Shown: positions 18,693 to 27,328 of the stretch, piece after piece
How positions within the stretch are numbered: position 1 is the stretch's first letter
Layout: every line of letters starts with the position of its first letter
NCBI GenBank assembly: GCA_041906185.1
Contig: JAYRJQ010000008.1
Coordinates: 1-64,000 of the forward strand
DNA from: Roseateles_B sp041906185
Lineage (GTDB): Bacteria > Pseudomonadota > Gammaproteobacteria > Burkholderiales > Burkholderiaceae_C
DNA length: 64,000 nt
Direction: 5' to 3'
The notes under the pieces: model-generated
What the model was told of the DNA's origin: nothing
The model's input: the letters and a program-made list of their open reading frames with translations, nothing else
Databases searched by the model: none
Translations under genes and position numbers: made by a program

Positions 18693-19373
18693 GCCACCCG
18701 GCCGGGCGGGGCGGCGCCCCTAGCCGCGGCCTTCGGAGCCGCGTCAGCCCCTGAGTTTTGAAGCGGGTGCGGCCCTGCCAGGTAGGCCATCGCGGCGGTG
18801 GTGCCGGGCCCCTCAGCGCTCCCTGCGAGAGCCGCCGTTCCCTCAGCGTCATCTGCATCGTCGCCACCGGCGCTCCGGGGTCGGGCCCCGCCGTTTCCAC
18901 CCACCTTCCGGCTGGAACTCGCGATCGTTGGAAGTACCCGGCAGCGACACCGGCCGCACCCAGCAGCAGCACCCCGCAGGATCAGAGCCCCCGTCCAAGC
19001 CGCCGTTGTCACGGAACCTTTGACGGTGCCCCTATCTCAACGCCCCTCGTGGTCCGGACCCTCGCAAGGCCCCAGCACTGGCGGGAAGCAAGGGGCGAAG
19101 GCGGCAGCATCGGCGTCATCCACGTCCAGCCTGCCCGTGAGCCCGCCGGTCACCCCCGGCTGCCATCTGCCATCTGCCATCCACAAGCTGGCATCTGCTT
19201 CTTGGCTTCTGCTTCTTGGCATCGACTCCTAGGCATGTGCCGACCCCGGCGCCGGCCACTCCGAGCCGCTCCGGGGTCGCCCCCCATCTCATGCCGACCG
19301 CCCAGCGCAGGCGGCGGCGCTAACATCTGCCGCATCGCGGGTGCACACCCGCGCGCCGCCCCGGACCCGCGTG
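18693..19373. other. Long gene-free region between LuxR- and Crp-type genes
   Basis: About 680 bases in which no frame on either strand looks like a protein. The candidates are proline/alanine/serine-rich with no motif. A G/C hairpin GGGGC-GGC-GCCCC at 18708-18720 follows the LuxR-type gene. From 19161 to 19221 there is a simple repeat, listed separately. The rest should include the promoter of the Crp-type gene, but no clear -35/-10 pair was found. A small RNA cannot be excluded. Confidence 0.5.
19161..19221. repeat. Short tandem repeats: 7 bp x3 and 14 bp x2
   Basis: TGCCATC is repeated three times in a row (19161-19181). After a 12-base spacer, TCTGCTTCTTGGCT / TCTGCTTCTTGGCA are two tandem 14-base units (19194-19221). 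TGGCATC flanks both sides, partly complementary in character to the first set. Likely slippage-generated. Confidence 0.7.
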
Positions 19374-20015
19374 ATGAGCCCTGCTGCGACCTCCCAAGTA
19401 ACGCCCCTGGCCGACTGGCCGGGCCTGCCACCGCTGTTGCAGCGCCTGGCGGCCCGCGGCGTGGAGCGCAGCTATCGCAAGGGCACGCTGCTGATCGAGG
19501 AAGGCAGCCAGGGCGACACGCTCTACCTGGTGCTCAGCGGGCAGCTGCGCGTGTTCAGCTGCGACCACAGGGGTCGCGAGATCACCTACGGCATGTACGG
19601 CCCCGGGGAGTACGTCGGCGAGATGAGCCTGGACGGCGGTCCGCGCAGCGCCAGCGTCATCACCGAAACCCCATGCCGATGCGTGCTGCTCACCCGAGCC
19701 AGCCTCCTGGAGCACATCCGCGCGGAGCCGGAGTTCGCGCTGGAGCTCATCGCCAAGGTCATCCAGCGCGCGCGGGCCGCCACGCTGTCGACGAAACAGC
19801 TGGCGCTGAACGACGTCTACGGCCGGCTGAAGCACCTGCTGGAGGACCCCGAGATCGCCCAGCAGCGCCTGACCCACCAGGCCATGGCGCAGCGCCTGGG
19901 CTGCTCGCGGGAGATGATCTCCAAGCTCATCAAGGACCTGGAGCAGGGCGGCTATCTCGTGAAGGCCGAACGAGGCCGCTACGAGCGCGTGCGCACCCTG
20001 CCGGCGCGCTGGTAG
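19374..20015 (+). CDS. Crp/Fnr-family transcriptional regulator
   Basis: A 213-residue regulator. A cyclic-nucleotide-binding-type beta roll spans about 25-130 (LYLVLSGQLRVF, then YGPGEYVGEMSLDGGPRSAS). A winged helix follows with the recognition helix in LGCSREMISKLIKDLEQGGYL. No Fnr-type N-terminal cysteine cluster is present, and the PRSAS segment resembles the cAMP-phosphate pocket of Crp. ATG 19374 is preferred over a GTG at 19341. Nothing in the neighbourhood identifies its regulon. Confidence 0.87.
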   Translation: MSPAATSQVTPLADWPGLPPLLQRLAARGVERSYRKGTLLIEEGSQGDTLYLVLSGQLRVFSCDHRGREITYGMYGPGEYVGEMSLDGGPRSASVITETPCRCVLLTRASLLEHIRAEPEFALELIAKVIQRARAATLSTKQLALNDVYGRLKHLLEDPEIAQQRLTHQAMAQRLGCSREMISKLIKDLEQGGYLVKAERGRYERVRTLPARW

Positions 20016-20099
20016 CGGGCATGCCCCGGGACCAGTAGTTGGCCCCGTCTGCCGGCCGTGCCTGCCGGTGCTCAGGCCGAAGGGCCGCCGGGCGGGGCG

Positions 20100-21044
20100 T
20101 CAGTTCGCGTTGCGGCTCTTGAGCGGTGGGGCCGGCTCGAAGCGCTGGGTGGGCTTGGGTGCGCGGTCAAAGAGCCCCTGGACCTTGGGCAGATTGGACT
20201 CGATGTCCTTGATGCGCGTCGTGCCGGCCGGGTGGGTGGACAGCCACTGCGGCGGCGCGCCCTTGGCCGCCTGGCCCATCTTTTCCCAGAGGCTGACGCC
20301 CGCCGCGGGGTTGTAGCCGGCGCGAGCGGCGAGCTCCATGCCGACGAGGTCGGCCTCGGTCTCGTCCTCGCGGCTGAACTTCAGGGTCAGCAGCTGGCCG
20401 CCCATGTTCAGCAGGGCGTCGCCCGTGTTGCCGAGGCCCAGCAGGCCCGAGAGCAGGCCGGCGCCCAGGCGCGTGGCAGCGCCCTTGCCCATGCGTTCAC
20501 GGGCGTGCTCGCGCAGGGCGTGCGCCACCTCGTGGCCCATGATCATCGCGACCTCGTCATCGCTGAGCTGCAGCTTCTCGAGAATGCCGTAATAGAAGGC
20601 GATCTTCCCGCCCGGCATGCAGTAGGCGTTGAGCTGCGCACTGCCGATCAGGTTGATCTCCCACTTCCACTCCTGCGCCCGCGGATTCCAGGGCAGGGCG
20701 AAGGGAATGATGCGCTGGGCGATGGCGCGCAGCCGGATCACCTGCGGGTGATTGGCCGGGGCCAGGGCCCGTTGCTGGGCCGCCTGGCGCATCGTCTGCA
20801 TGTACTGCTGGGCCGCGGCGGCCTCCACCTGCTCGGCCGAGACCAGCTTGGTCGCCCAGCTCTTCTCCCCGACTTCCACGCCCTCGCGCGCCAGCGCCGG
20901 CGCAGCCGCACCCAGCCCCACAAGGCCCGTGAAAAGCCGGCGGCCGGGCTGGCGCGGGGCGCAGCCTCGGCATTCGCAGCGGCCGAAGCCATAAGCCGGC
21001 ACGCCGTCCAGGGTGAGTTCGTGGTGAAGGATGAAGTCGTTCAT
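20100..21044 (-). CDS. M48-family metalloprotease, probable Tat substrate
   Basis: A 314-residue zinc peptidase of the M48/BepA-like type. Catalytic HExxH is present as GHEVAHAL, with the third ligand Glu in DETEAD further on. The N-terminus is unusual: about 40 polar residues with a CECRGC cysteine cluster precede a twin-arginine segment (GRRLFTGLVGLG) and a hydrophobic stretch ending APALA. This suggests folded export by Tat to the periplasm, where it may do outer-membrane protein quality control. ATG 21044 is chosen because the earlier frame lacks a ribosome site. Confidence 0.85.
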   Translation of the reverse strand: MNDFILHHELTLDGVPAYGFGRCECRGCAPRQPGRRLFTGLVGLGAAAPALAREGVEVGEKSWATKLVSAEQVEAAAAQQYMQTMRQAAQQRALAPANHPQVIRLRAIAQRIIPFALPWNPRAQEWKWEINLIGSAQLNAYCMPGGKIAFYYGILEKLQLSDDEVAMIMGHEVAHALREHARERMGKGAATRLGAGLLSGLLGLGNTGDALLNMGGQLLTLKFSREDETEADLVGMELAARAGYNPAAGVSLWEKMGQAAKGAPPQWLSTHPAGTTRIKDIESNLPKVQGLFDRAPKPTQRFEPAPPLKSRNAN

Positions 21045-21167
21045 GGTGATGCAAGCCCTTGTGCGGCGTCCGGCCGGTGCCCTGGCCGCCATGCCCAGGC
21101 GATGACTGTACACAGGCCGGTGTGCCCGCCGGCCCGTGCGGACCGATGGCGCACCCGGCGCAGGGGC

Positions 21168-22778
21168 TCATTCGCCCGAGGTGGCGTCGTCCGGCGTGAC
21201 TTCAAGGGCCTGAATGGCCCGGCGCAGCGGCCCGAGCAGCATCGCCAGCGCGGGCAGGCCGAGGACGAAGGCCACGACGAAGAAGCTGGGCCAGCCGATG
21301 GACTCCGCCAGCACGCCCGCCAGCGGCCCCACCCACACCCGGCCGACCATCGCGAAGGCCGACAGCAGCGCGAACTGCGTCGCCGTGAAGCGCTGGTTGC
21401 ACAGGCTCATCAGCAGGGCGAGCAGCGCCGCGGTGGCCATGCCGCCGCAGAGGTTCTCGTTGGCCACCGCCAGCATCAGGCTGACATCCACCGGCGTGGC
21501 CTGCGCCAGCTTCACGAAACCCCAGTCAAAGGCCGGCATGACGATGCGGCCCAGCTGCCCCGGCCCCGCCTGCGCGAGCCACCACAGGCCCAGCGCGCTG
21601 AGCGTCTGCAGGCAGCCGAAGACCAGCAGGGAGCGCCACAGCCGCAGTTTGAGCATCAGCGCCCCGCCCAGCAGCGCGCCGAGGATGCTCAGCCACATGC
21701 CGATCACCTTGTAGGCGACGCCGATCTCCGCGGTGCTGAAGTGCATGCCCTGGAGGAAGAAGGGCGTCAGCAGCGCTTGCGCGAAAGCATCGCCCAGCTT
21801 GTAGAGGACGATGAAGCCGAGGAAGGCCAGGGCGCCGGGCTGCGCGAAGTAGTTGCCCAGGCTGTTGAGCAGCGTCTCGAAGCGCGCCCGGCGGGCCGCC
21901 CACAGCGCAGCCGGGCCGATCAGGGCGATGCCCAGCAGCAGCGTGAGGAAGTCCGTCCACTTGGCGGCCAGGGGCGCGGGCAGGCTGGTGTGCGCCCACA
22001 GCGGCGCCAGCGCCTCGCGCAGGGCCGGGGCCAGCAGCCCGTTGACGGCCGCCGCGCCAAGCCCCACGGTGGCCAGCACCGCGAGGAAGCCCAGCACGTC
22101 GTGGCGGGCCACGCTCTGCGGCGCCTGGGCGTGGCGCAGGCGGGGCACCAGCAGCACCGCCGCCACCGCCGCCGCGACCATCAGCCAGGCCATGGCACGG
22201 TAGACCTCCGGCCAGGTCCAGCCGCCGCCCTGCTGCGGGTCCACCCAGATGAAGGTCAGGCCGCCGGAGACGATCATGGCCAGCCGGTAGCCGGCCACAT
22301 TGAGCGAGGCGCCCAGGCCGCGCTCGGCGGGCAGCAGCACGTCGGTGCGGTAGGCGTCGATGACGATGTCCTGCGCCGCCGACGCAAAGGCCACGCCCAG
22401 CGCGAGGAGGGCGAAGAGCCCCGTGTTCGCGCGGGGCGAGCAGGCCGCCATGGCCATCATCAGGCCGGCGAGGGCCAGCTGCGTCAGCACCATCCAGCCG
22501 CGCCGGCGCCCGAGCACGGGCAGCTCGAAGCGGTCCATCAGCGGGGCCCAGAGGAACTTGAAGGTGTAGGGCAGTCCCACCAGGCTCAGCACGCCGATGG
22601 TGGCGAGGTCGAGCCCTTCGCCGCTCAGCCAGGCCTGCATCGTGGGCCCGGTGAGGGACAGGGGCAGGCCGGAGGCGAAGCCCAGCAGGGTGACGATGGC
22701 GAGGCGGTAGACGCTCTGCAGCCGCGCGGCCAGACCGGGCGCGACCGAAGGCGCCACGGGGGCGGGCGGGGTGGGCAT
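21168..22778 (-). CDS. ampG: AmpG-family muropeptide MFS permease
   Basis: A 536-residue major-facilitator permease with 12 or more hydrophobic helices. The N-terminal signature LLGFASGLPLSLTGPTMQAWL, the LVGLPYTFKFLWAPLMDR loop and AAQDIVIDAYRTD are typical of AmpG, which imports anhydro-muropeptides for cell-wall recycling and influences AmpC beta-lactamase induction. No ampR, ampC or other recycling gene is adjacent. It is followed at the 3' side by the M48 protease gene on the same strand, 123 bases on. Confidence 0.9.
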   Translation of the reverse strand: MPTPPAPVAPSVAPGLAARLQSVYRLAIVTLLGFASGLPLSLTGPTMQAWLSGEGLDLATIGVLSLVGLPYTFKFLWAPLMDRFELPVLGRRRGWMVLTQLALAGLMMAMAACSPRANTGLFALLALGVAFASAAQDIVIDAYRTDVLLPAERGLGASLNVAGYRLAMIVSGGLTFIWVDPQQGGGWTWPEVYRAMAWLMVAAAVAAVLLVPRLRHAQAPQSVARHDVLGFLAVLATVGLGAAAVNGLLAPALREALAPLWAHTSLPAPLAAKWTDFLTLLLGIALIGPAALWAARRARFETLLNSLGNYFAQPGALAFLGFIVLYKLGDAFAQALLTPFFLQGMHFSTAEIGVAYKVIGMWLSILGALLGGALMLKLRLWRSLLVFGCLQTLSALGLWWLAQAGPGQLGRIVMPAFDWGFVKLAQATPVDVSLMLAVANENLCGGMATAALLALLMSLCNQRFTATQFALLSAFAMVGRVWVGPLAGVLAESIGWPSFFVVAFVLGLPALAMLLGPLRRAIQALEVTPDDATSGE

Positions 22779-22914
22779 GGGCCGGATTCTAGGGGGGTGG
22801 CCAGCCCGTCATCGGGCCCGCTCTGCCGGGTGCGATGCGTGCGTGTGACGCCCGTGTTCGATGCGTGCGATGCGTGCGGCGCAAGGTGGTGGCGAGGCCG
22901 CAGCGGCGGGCGCC

Positions 22915-23394
22915 TCAGGCGTCCAGGGAGCGCAGCCCGACGGCGCGATGGCGAGGCATGAACCACTGCCCCAGCTGGCCCTGTGCCGTGCGCAGCAGCA
23001 GCCAGTGGCCGCTCGTGACGGCCCGCTCGCCCAGGCACTCGGCCTGCAGCGGGTCCGAGGCGGGCCCGAGCAGCGCCACGCGGGGGCCATGCAGGCTCGC
23101 CAGCGCCTCGGCCGGCGTGTCCGGCAGGGCGTCCAGGTGCAGGTATTGCAGACGGCTCAGCGGCACGCACAGCGGCCGGCGCTGACCCGGCAGCTCCAGA
23201 TCCAGGGCGAGGTCGCCGTCATGGAAGGCGCTCAGGCAGCCCGTCAGCTGGCTACCGTCGAGCAGCCACAGCTCGCAGGGCCCGGACATGCCCCCCGGCC
23301 CGGCCGGCGCGAGCGCGACGGGCAGGCCCGGCAGCACGGGCCAGGGCGGGATGCCGGCGGTGCTGGAGGGGGTCGAAGGACGGTGCAGTTCCAC
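22915..23394 (-). CDS. Conserved-type hypothetical protein, start uncertain
   Basis: A predicted 159-residue soluble protein. I do not recognise a named family. An N-terminal Pro-rich stretch (PPWPVLPGLP) precedes CELWLLDGSQLTGCLSAF and beta-rich sequence, which faintly recalls the regulatory N-terminus of some GspE/PilB-type ATPases in Burkholderiales, here without any ATPase domain. GTG 23394 is chosen because G/C-ending codons continue back to it. ATG 23289 (124 residues) is the alternative. It is divergent from the flavin reductase gene, with about 150 bases between. Confidence 0.55.
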   Translation of the reverse strand: MELHRPSTPSSTAGIPPWPVLPGLPVALAPAGPGGMSGPCELWLLDGSQLTGCLSAFHDGDLALDLELPGQRRPLCVPLSRLQYLHLDALPDTPAEALASLHGPRVALLGPASDPLQAECLGERAVTSGHWLLLRTAQGQLGQWFMPRHRAVGLRSLDA

Positions 23395-23544
23395 GCCTGC
23401 AGTGGACCAGCCCCGGGCCGGCGGCGCTCTGAGCCAGCGCAAGCTTTGGCGCCCCGGCCGGGCCCGCGGCGGCCGTGCAAGAGCGCACGAACGGCGCAAA
23501 TCCCCCCGCGCCCGGGGAAACGGCCGGCACGCGACAATAGACGC

Positions 23545-24093
23545 ATGTCAATTCCACCCGCGCCCCCGACACGCCTGGACCCCGCCGCCGAAGCACCGGG
23601 GACCACCACCGACCCGGCGGACGCCCAGCAGTTCCGGGCCGCCCTGGGCCTTTTCGCCACCGGGGTCTGCATCGTCACCGCCCGCGCCGAGGGCGGCTCG
23701 CTGGTCGGGCTCACGGCCAATTCCTTCAACAGCGTCTCGCTCACGCCGCCGCTGGTGCTGTGGAGCCTGTCGCGCCGCGCGGGCTCGATGCCGGTCTTCA
23801 GCCGGGGCTCGCACTACGCCATTCACATCCTCGCGGCGGACCAGAAGGCCCTGGCGCAGCGCTTCGCCACCCGCGACATCGACCGCTTCGCCGGGCTCGC
23901 CTGGAGCGAGGGCGCCGGCGGCGTGCCGGTGCTGCAGGGCTGCGCGGCCGTCTTCGAATGCGCCAACCGCAGCCAGTACGAGGAGGGCGACCACGTCATC
24001 TTCGTGGGCGAGGTCGAGCGCTGCTGCGTGACGCCGCAGGCCCAGCCGCTCATCTTCCACGGCGGCCGCTACTACACCGAGCTGCCGATCTGA
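23545..24093 (+). CDS. Flavin reductase-like FMN-binding protein
   Basis: A 182-residue flavin reductase (FMN-binding split-barrel), which would supply reduced flavin to a partner monooxygenase or act as an NAD(P)H:flavin oxidoreductase. Family features: FRAALGLFATGVCIVTA at the start of the domain, GLTANSFNSVSLTPPLVLWSL, and the C-terminal FHGGRYY. No monooxygenase gene is adjacent, so the partner is unknown. The N-terminal 30 residues are a Pro/Ala-rich tail. Confidence 0.88.
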   Translation: MSIPPAPPTRLDPAAEAPGTTTDPADAQQFRAALGLFATGVCIVTARAEGGSLVGLTANSFNSVSLTPPLVLWSLSRRAGSMPVFSRGSHYAIHILAADQKALAQRFATRDIDRFAGLAWSEGAGGVPVLQGCAAVFECANRSQYEEGDHVIFVGEVERCCVTPQAQPLIFHGGRYYTELPI

Positions 24094-24160
24094 CGCCGCC
24101 CGGGCCGGCGCAGGGTCAGGTCATGCCTGCCCTGACCGGTCAGCCCGCCGGACGCGGCGC

Positions 24161-25021
24161 TCAGCCCTGCAGGGCCGCCAGCTGCGCGCGCAGGGCGGCG
24201 TTCTCGGTCTCCAGCTCGGCCACGCGGGCCTGCAGCGCCTTGATCTGCGCCTCGGTGGCCGACTCGGCTGTGACGGGCGGCAGGCCGGCGCTGTTGAGCT
24301 TCTCCTCGCCACCCTCGCCCGCCTCCTTGGGCTTGGACTTGGACTGGCGCACGCGCTTGGCGGCCTGCTTGATCTCGTCCTTGCCGGCGGCCACCACGGC
24401 CTGCTGCTCCTCGACGGGCAGCGCCGCCACGGTGGCAGCGGTGTTGAGCGAGACCTCGCCGGCGCGCACGGCCGCCACCAGCTCGGGGGCGGCGTTCTTC
24501 TGGATCTTCTCGATCTGCTGGACCTGGCTGGCACTCAGCCGCGCGGCGCGGGCCACGGCCTCGCGCGTGTTCAGGGCGGGCACGGGCGGCAGCTCGGCGG
24601 CGCCTTCCCAGGGCGCATCCGCGGCGGGTTCGACGGCGGCGGCTTCACCCGGCGCGGCGGCCAGCTGCTCGGCGCTCTCGGCCATCCGGCGCTGGCGGCG
24701 CTCGGTCAGGATCTCCTTCTTGCGCAGCGCCAGGACGCCCCGCTGGAAGTCGGAGACGCTGCGGCGGCCCAGGTGCTGGTCGATCATCCACAGATGCACG
24801 TCCTCCATGGACTTGAAGTGCGGATGCTGGATGGTCTGGAAGGGCAGGCCGTGCTTCTGGCAGATGCCGTAGCGGTTGTGCCCGTCGACCAGCACATCGC
24901 CCCACAGCACCAGCGCATCACGGCAGCCTTCGGCCAGGATGCTGCGCTCGAGGGCGTCATGCTCGTCGGGCGTCAGCGGGTCGATGTAGGCCTTGAGTTC
25001 TTCCTTGACGATGATGTTCAT
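24161..25021 (-). CDS. ParB/Srx-domain DNA-binding-like protein
   Basis: A 286-residue protein with a ParB-type N-terminal domain: ELKAYIDPLTPDEHDALERS, then VLVDGHNRYGICQKHGL carrying the G-H-N-R box. The middle is Ala/Glu-rich and contains an HTH-like section (LSASQVQQIEKIQ). A basic KRVRQSKSKPK stretch and a C-terminal leucine/glutamate coiled coil (about 262-286) follow. Similar proteins are often labelled plasmid replication/partition-related, but no parA is nearby and the gene is among core genes, so a role in chromosome partition is not supported. Start MNIIVKEEL at 25021 preferred. Confidence 0.75.
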   Translation of the reverse strand: MNIIVKEELKAYIDPLTPDEHDALERSILAEGCRDALVLWGDVLVDGHNRYGICQKHGLPFQTIQHPHFKSMEDVHLWMIDQHLGRRSVSDFQRGVLALRKKEILTERRQRRMAESAEQLAAAPGEAAAVEPAADAPWEGAAELPPVPALNTREAVARAARLSASQVQQIEKIQKNAAPELVAAVRAGEVSLNTAATVAALPVEEQQAVVAAGKDEIKQAAKRVRQSKSKPKEAGEGGEEKLNSAGLPPVTAESATEAQIKALQARVAELETENAALRAQLAALQG

Positions 25022-25166
25022 GGGTGCGCGGGAGGGGGACAACAGGTTCGGCGGGCCGCGATTGTAGGCAGTCGCGCCGGCCCGGGCCCGTCAGACGGGT
25101 CTTAGCCGGGCCGGCGGCTGCGACCTCCTCCCCGAGGTCCCGTGAAACGCTGCCGTGGGGGCGGCG

Positions 25167-27089
25167 TCAGATCTGCACGCGGGTGCCCAGTTCCACGACG
25201 GCGTTGTCGGGCAGGCGGAAGTACTCCGCCGCGCTGCCGGCATTGCGGCTGAGCGTGGCGAAGAGGCGTTCGCGCCAGTTCGCCATGCCGGAGCCCGGCG
25301 TCGGCACGACCGTCTCGCGGCTGAGGAAGTAGCTCGTCTCGAAGGGCGGCACCTCGAGGCCCTGCGCCGCGCACAGCGCCAGCGCGGCGGGCACATCGGG
25401 CACGTCCATGAAGCCGAAGTGCAGCGTGACGCGCCAGAAGCCCGGCACCAGGGGCGCCAGCACCACGCGCTCGGCGTCCGGCACATGGGGGCGCTCGGCG
25501 TAGACGACCGTCAGGATGAGGTTCTGCTCGTGCAGCACCTGGTTGTGCTTGAGGTTGTGCAGCAGGGCCTGCGGCACGGTGTCGGGGTTGGCCACGGCAT
25601 AGACCGCCGTGCGGCTGGCGCGATGAATGCCGGCCTCATGCCCCGCGATGCCCTGCAGGAAGGGCAGCAGGGCCAGGCCGTCGCGCCGGATGCCCTCCAT
25701 CAGCAGGTGGCGGCCGCGCGCCCAGGTGCTCATCACGAGGAACAGCAGCCCGCCCATCACCAGCGGGAACCAGCCGCCGTCCAGGAACTTGATTGCGCAG
25801 CCCGCCACCAGCAGGGCGTCCAGCGCCAGGAAGAACAGCGTGGCGGCATAGGCCACCGGCGCCGGCAGGCCCCAGCCGTGGCGCACCACGAAGAAGGTCA
25901 GCACGGTGGTGATCATCATGGTCAGCGTCACGGCGATGCCGTAGGCGCCGGCCAGGGCGGAGGAGCTGCCGAAGTACAGCACCGCCGCCAGCACGCCGGC
26001 CAGCAGCGCCCAGTTCACGCCGGGCATGTAGATCTGGCCGGCCTCGCGGGCGGAGGTGTTGCGCACCTCCATGCGGGGCAGGAAGCCCAGCTGGATGGCC
26101 TGCTTGGTCATGGAGTAGGCCCCCGAGATCACGGCCTGCGAGGCGATCACCGCGGCCAGGGCCGCCAGCACCACGGCCGGGATCAGCCAGCTGCTGGGGA
26201 ACAGGCGGTAGAAGGGGTTCTCGATGGCACCGGGGTCGCGCAGCAGCAGGGCGCCCTGGCCCATGTAGTTCAGGGCCAGCGCGGGCAGCACCAGGCCCGT
26301 CCACGCCAGGCGGATGGGGCGCGCGCCGAAGTGGCCCATGTCGGCGTAGAGCGCCTCGGCCCCGGTCAGGGCCAGCACGATGGCGCCGACGGCCGCGAAG
26401 AGGTGCCAGCCACGCTCCGTCAGGAAGTGCCAGGCATGCAGGGGATTCAGCGCCGCGAGGATGCCGGGCTGCTGCCAGATGTGCCACAGGCCCATGCCCG
26501 CCAGCACCAGGAACCACAGCGTGATCACCGGCCCGAAGAGCCGGCCGACCACGGCCGTGCCGAAGCGCTGGATGACGAACAGCGCCACCAGGATCGCCAG
26601 CGACAGCGGCAGGACGAGCGGCTTGAGCGCCGGCGTGATCACCTCCAGGCCCTCGATCGCACCCATGACGGACACGGCCGGGGTGATGATGCTGTCCCCG
26701 TAGAACAACGTGGCGCCGAACACGCCCAGCAGCAGCAGCGCGCCGCGCAGGCGCGGCCGCTCGCGCACGGCCTGCGCGGCGAGGGCCGTGAGCGCCAGGC
26801 CGCCGCCCTCGCCCCGGTTGTCGGCCCGCAGGATCAGGAGCACGTACTTCAGGGACACGACCAGCATCAGCGCCCACAGGATGGTCGAGACGGCGCCGAT
26901 GATGTTGGCCGGCACCAGGCCGACGCCGGTGGCCGGCAGGAAGACTTCCTTGACGGTGTAGAGCGGGCTGGTGCCGATGTCGCCATAGACGACGCCGATG
27001 GCGCCGAGCGTGAGGGCGGCGAGCGCCTGGGGACGGTGGCCGTCGGGTGGGGTCGCAGCGGGGGTCGCGGCAGGGGTCGGGCTGGACAT
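25167..27089 (-). CDS. kup: Kup-family potassium transporter
   Basis: A 640-residue K+ uptake permease. The N-terminal signature GAIGVVYGDIGTSPLYTVKE and the following GALSGF-type helices are diagnostic of Kup/HAK. About 12 membrane helices span residues 25-460, and a cytoplasmic C-terminal domain follows. ATG 27089 (MSSPTPAAT) is preferred; the frame open to 27200 gives an implausible tail. A KdpDE-like two-component pair lies about 2.7 kb away, but no kdpFABC. Confidence 0.93.
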   Translation of the reverse strand: MSSPTPAATPAATPPDGHRPQALAALTLGAIGVVYGDIGTSPLYTVKEVFLPATGVGLVPANIIGAVSTILWALMLVVSLKYVLLILRADNRGEGGGLALTALAAQAVRERPRLRGALLLLGVFGATLFYGDSIITPAVSVMGAIEGLEVITPALKPLVLPLSLAILVALFVIQRFGTAVVGRLFGPVITLWFLVLAGMGLWHIWQQPGILAALNPLHAWHFLTERGWHLFAAVGAIVLALTGAEALYADMGHFGARPIRLAWTGLVLPALALNYMGQGALLLRDPGAIENPFYRLFPSSWLIPAVVLAALAAVIASQAVISGAYSMTKQAIQLGFLPRMEVRNTSAREAGQIYMPGVNWALLAGVLAAVLYFGSSSALAGAYGIAVTLTMMITTVLTFFVVRHGWGLPAPVAYAATLFFLALDALLVAGCAIKFLDGGWFPLVMGGLLFLVMSTWARGRHLLMEGIRRDGLALLPFLQGIAGHEAGIHRASRTAVYAVANPDTVPQALLHNLKHNQVLHEQNLILTVVYAERPHVPDAERVVLAPLVPGFWRVTLHFGFMDVPDVPAALALCAAQGLEVPPFETSYFLSRETVVPTPGSGMANWRERLFATLSRNAGSAAEYFRLPDNAVVELGTRVQI

Positions 27090-27328
27090 GGGAAGGGCCA
27101 GGCAGTTGAACTGCCAGCACTGTCGCGGAGGCGTCATCAGGAACGCATAAGTGCCGATCGCGCCACATCCGGGGGCATGAAGGCACCAAAACAGCGCCAT
27201 TTGTCACGTGGCTACAGGTGCCAATCGATTCCAGTTATGAAAGACTGGTCGCCCACCCCTCGAGTGCGGGGGGTGCCCGGCCGGGCCCTTGGCGGGCCGG
27301 CCTCCTCCCTCACCGAAGGTGTGCCGAG

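Noticed and set aside
18798..19232. 144-codon plus-strand frame in the gap before the Crp-type gene
   Set aside because: Ser/Pro/Ala-rich with no ribosome site or recognisable domain, and its end runs through tandem DNA repeats.
20058..22961. 967-codon plus-strand frame opposite the M48 and AmpG genes
   Set aside because: Same shadow effect; the minus-strand genes have catalytic motifs and membrane helices.
24161..25021. Plasmid or chromosome partition locus
   Set aside because: Only a ParB-like N-terminal domain is present, with no parA and no parS-like sequence nearby.
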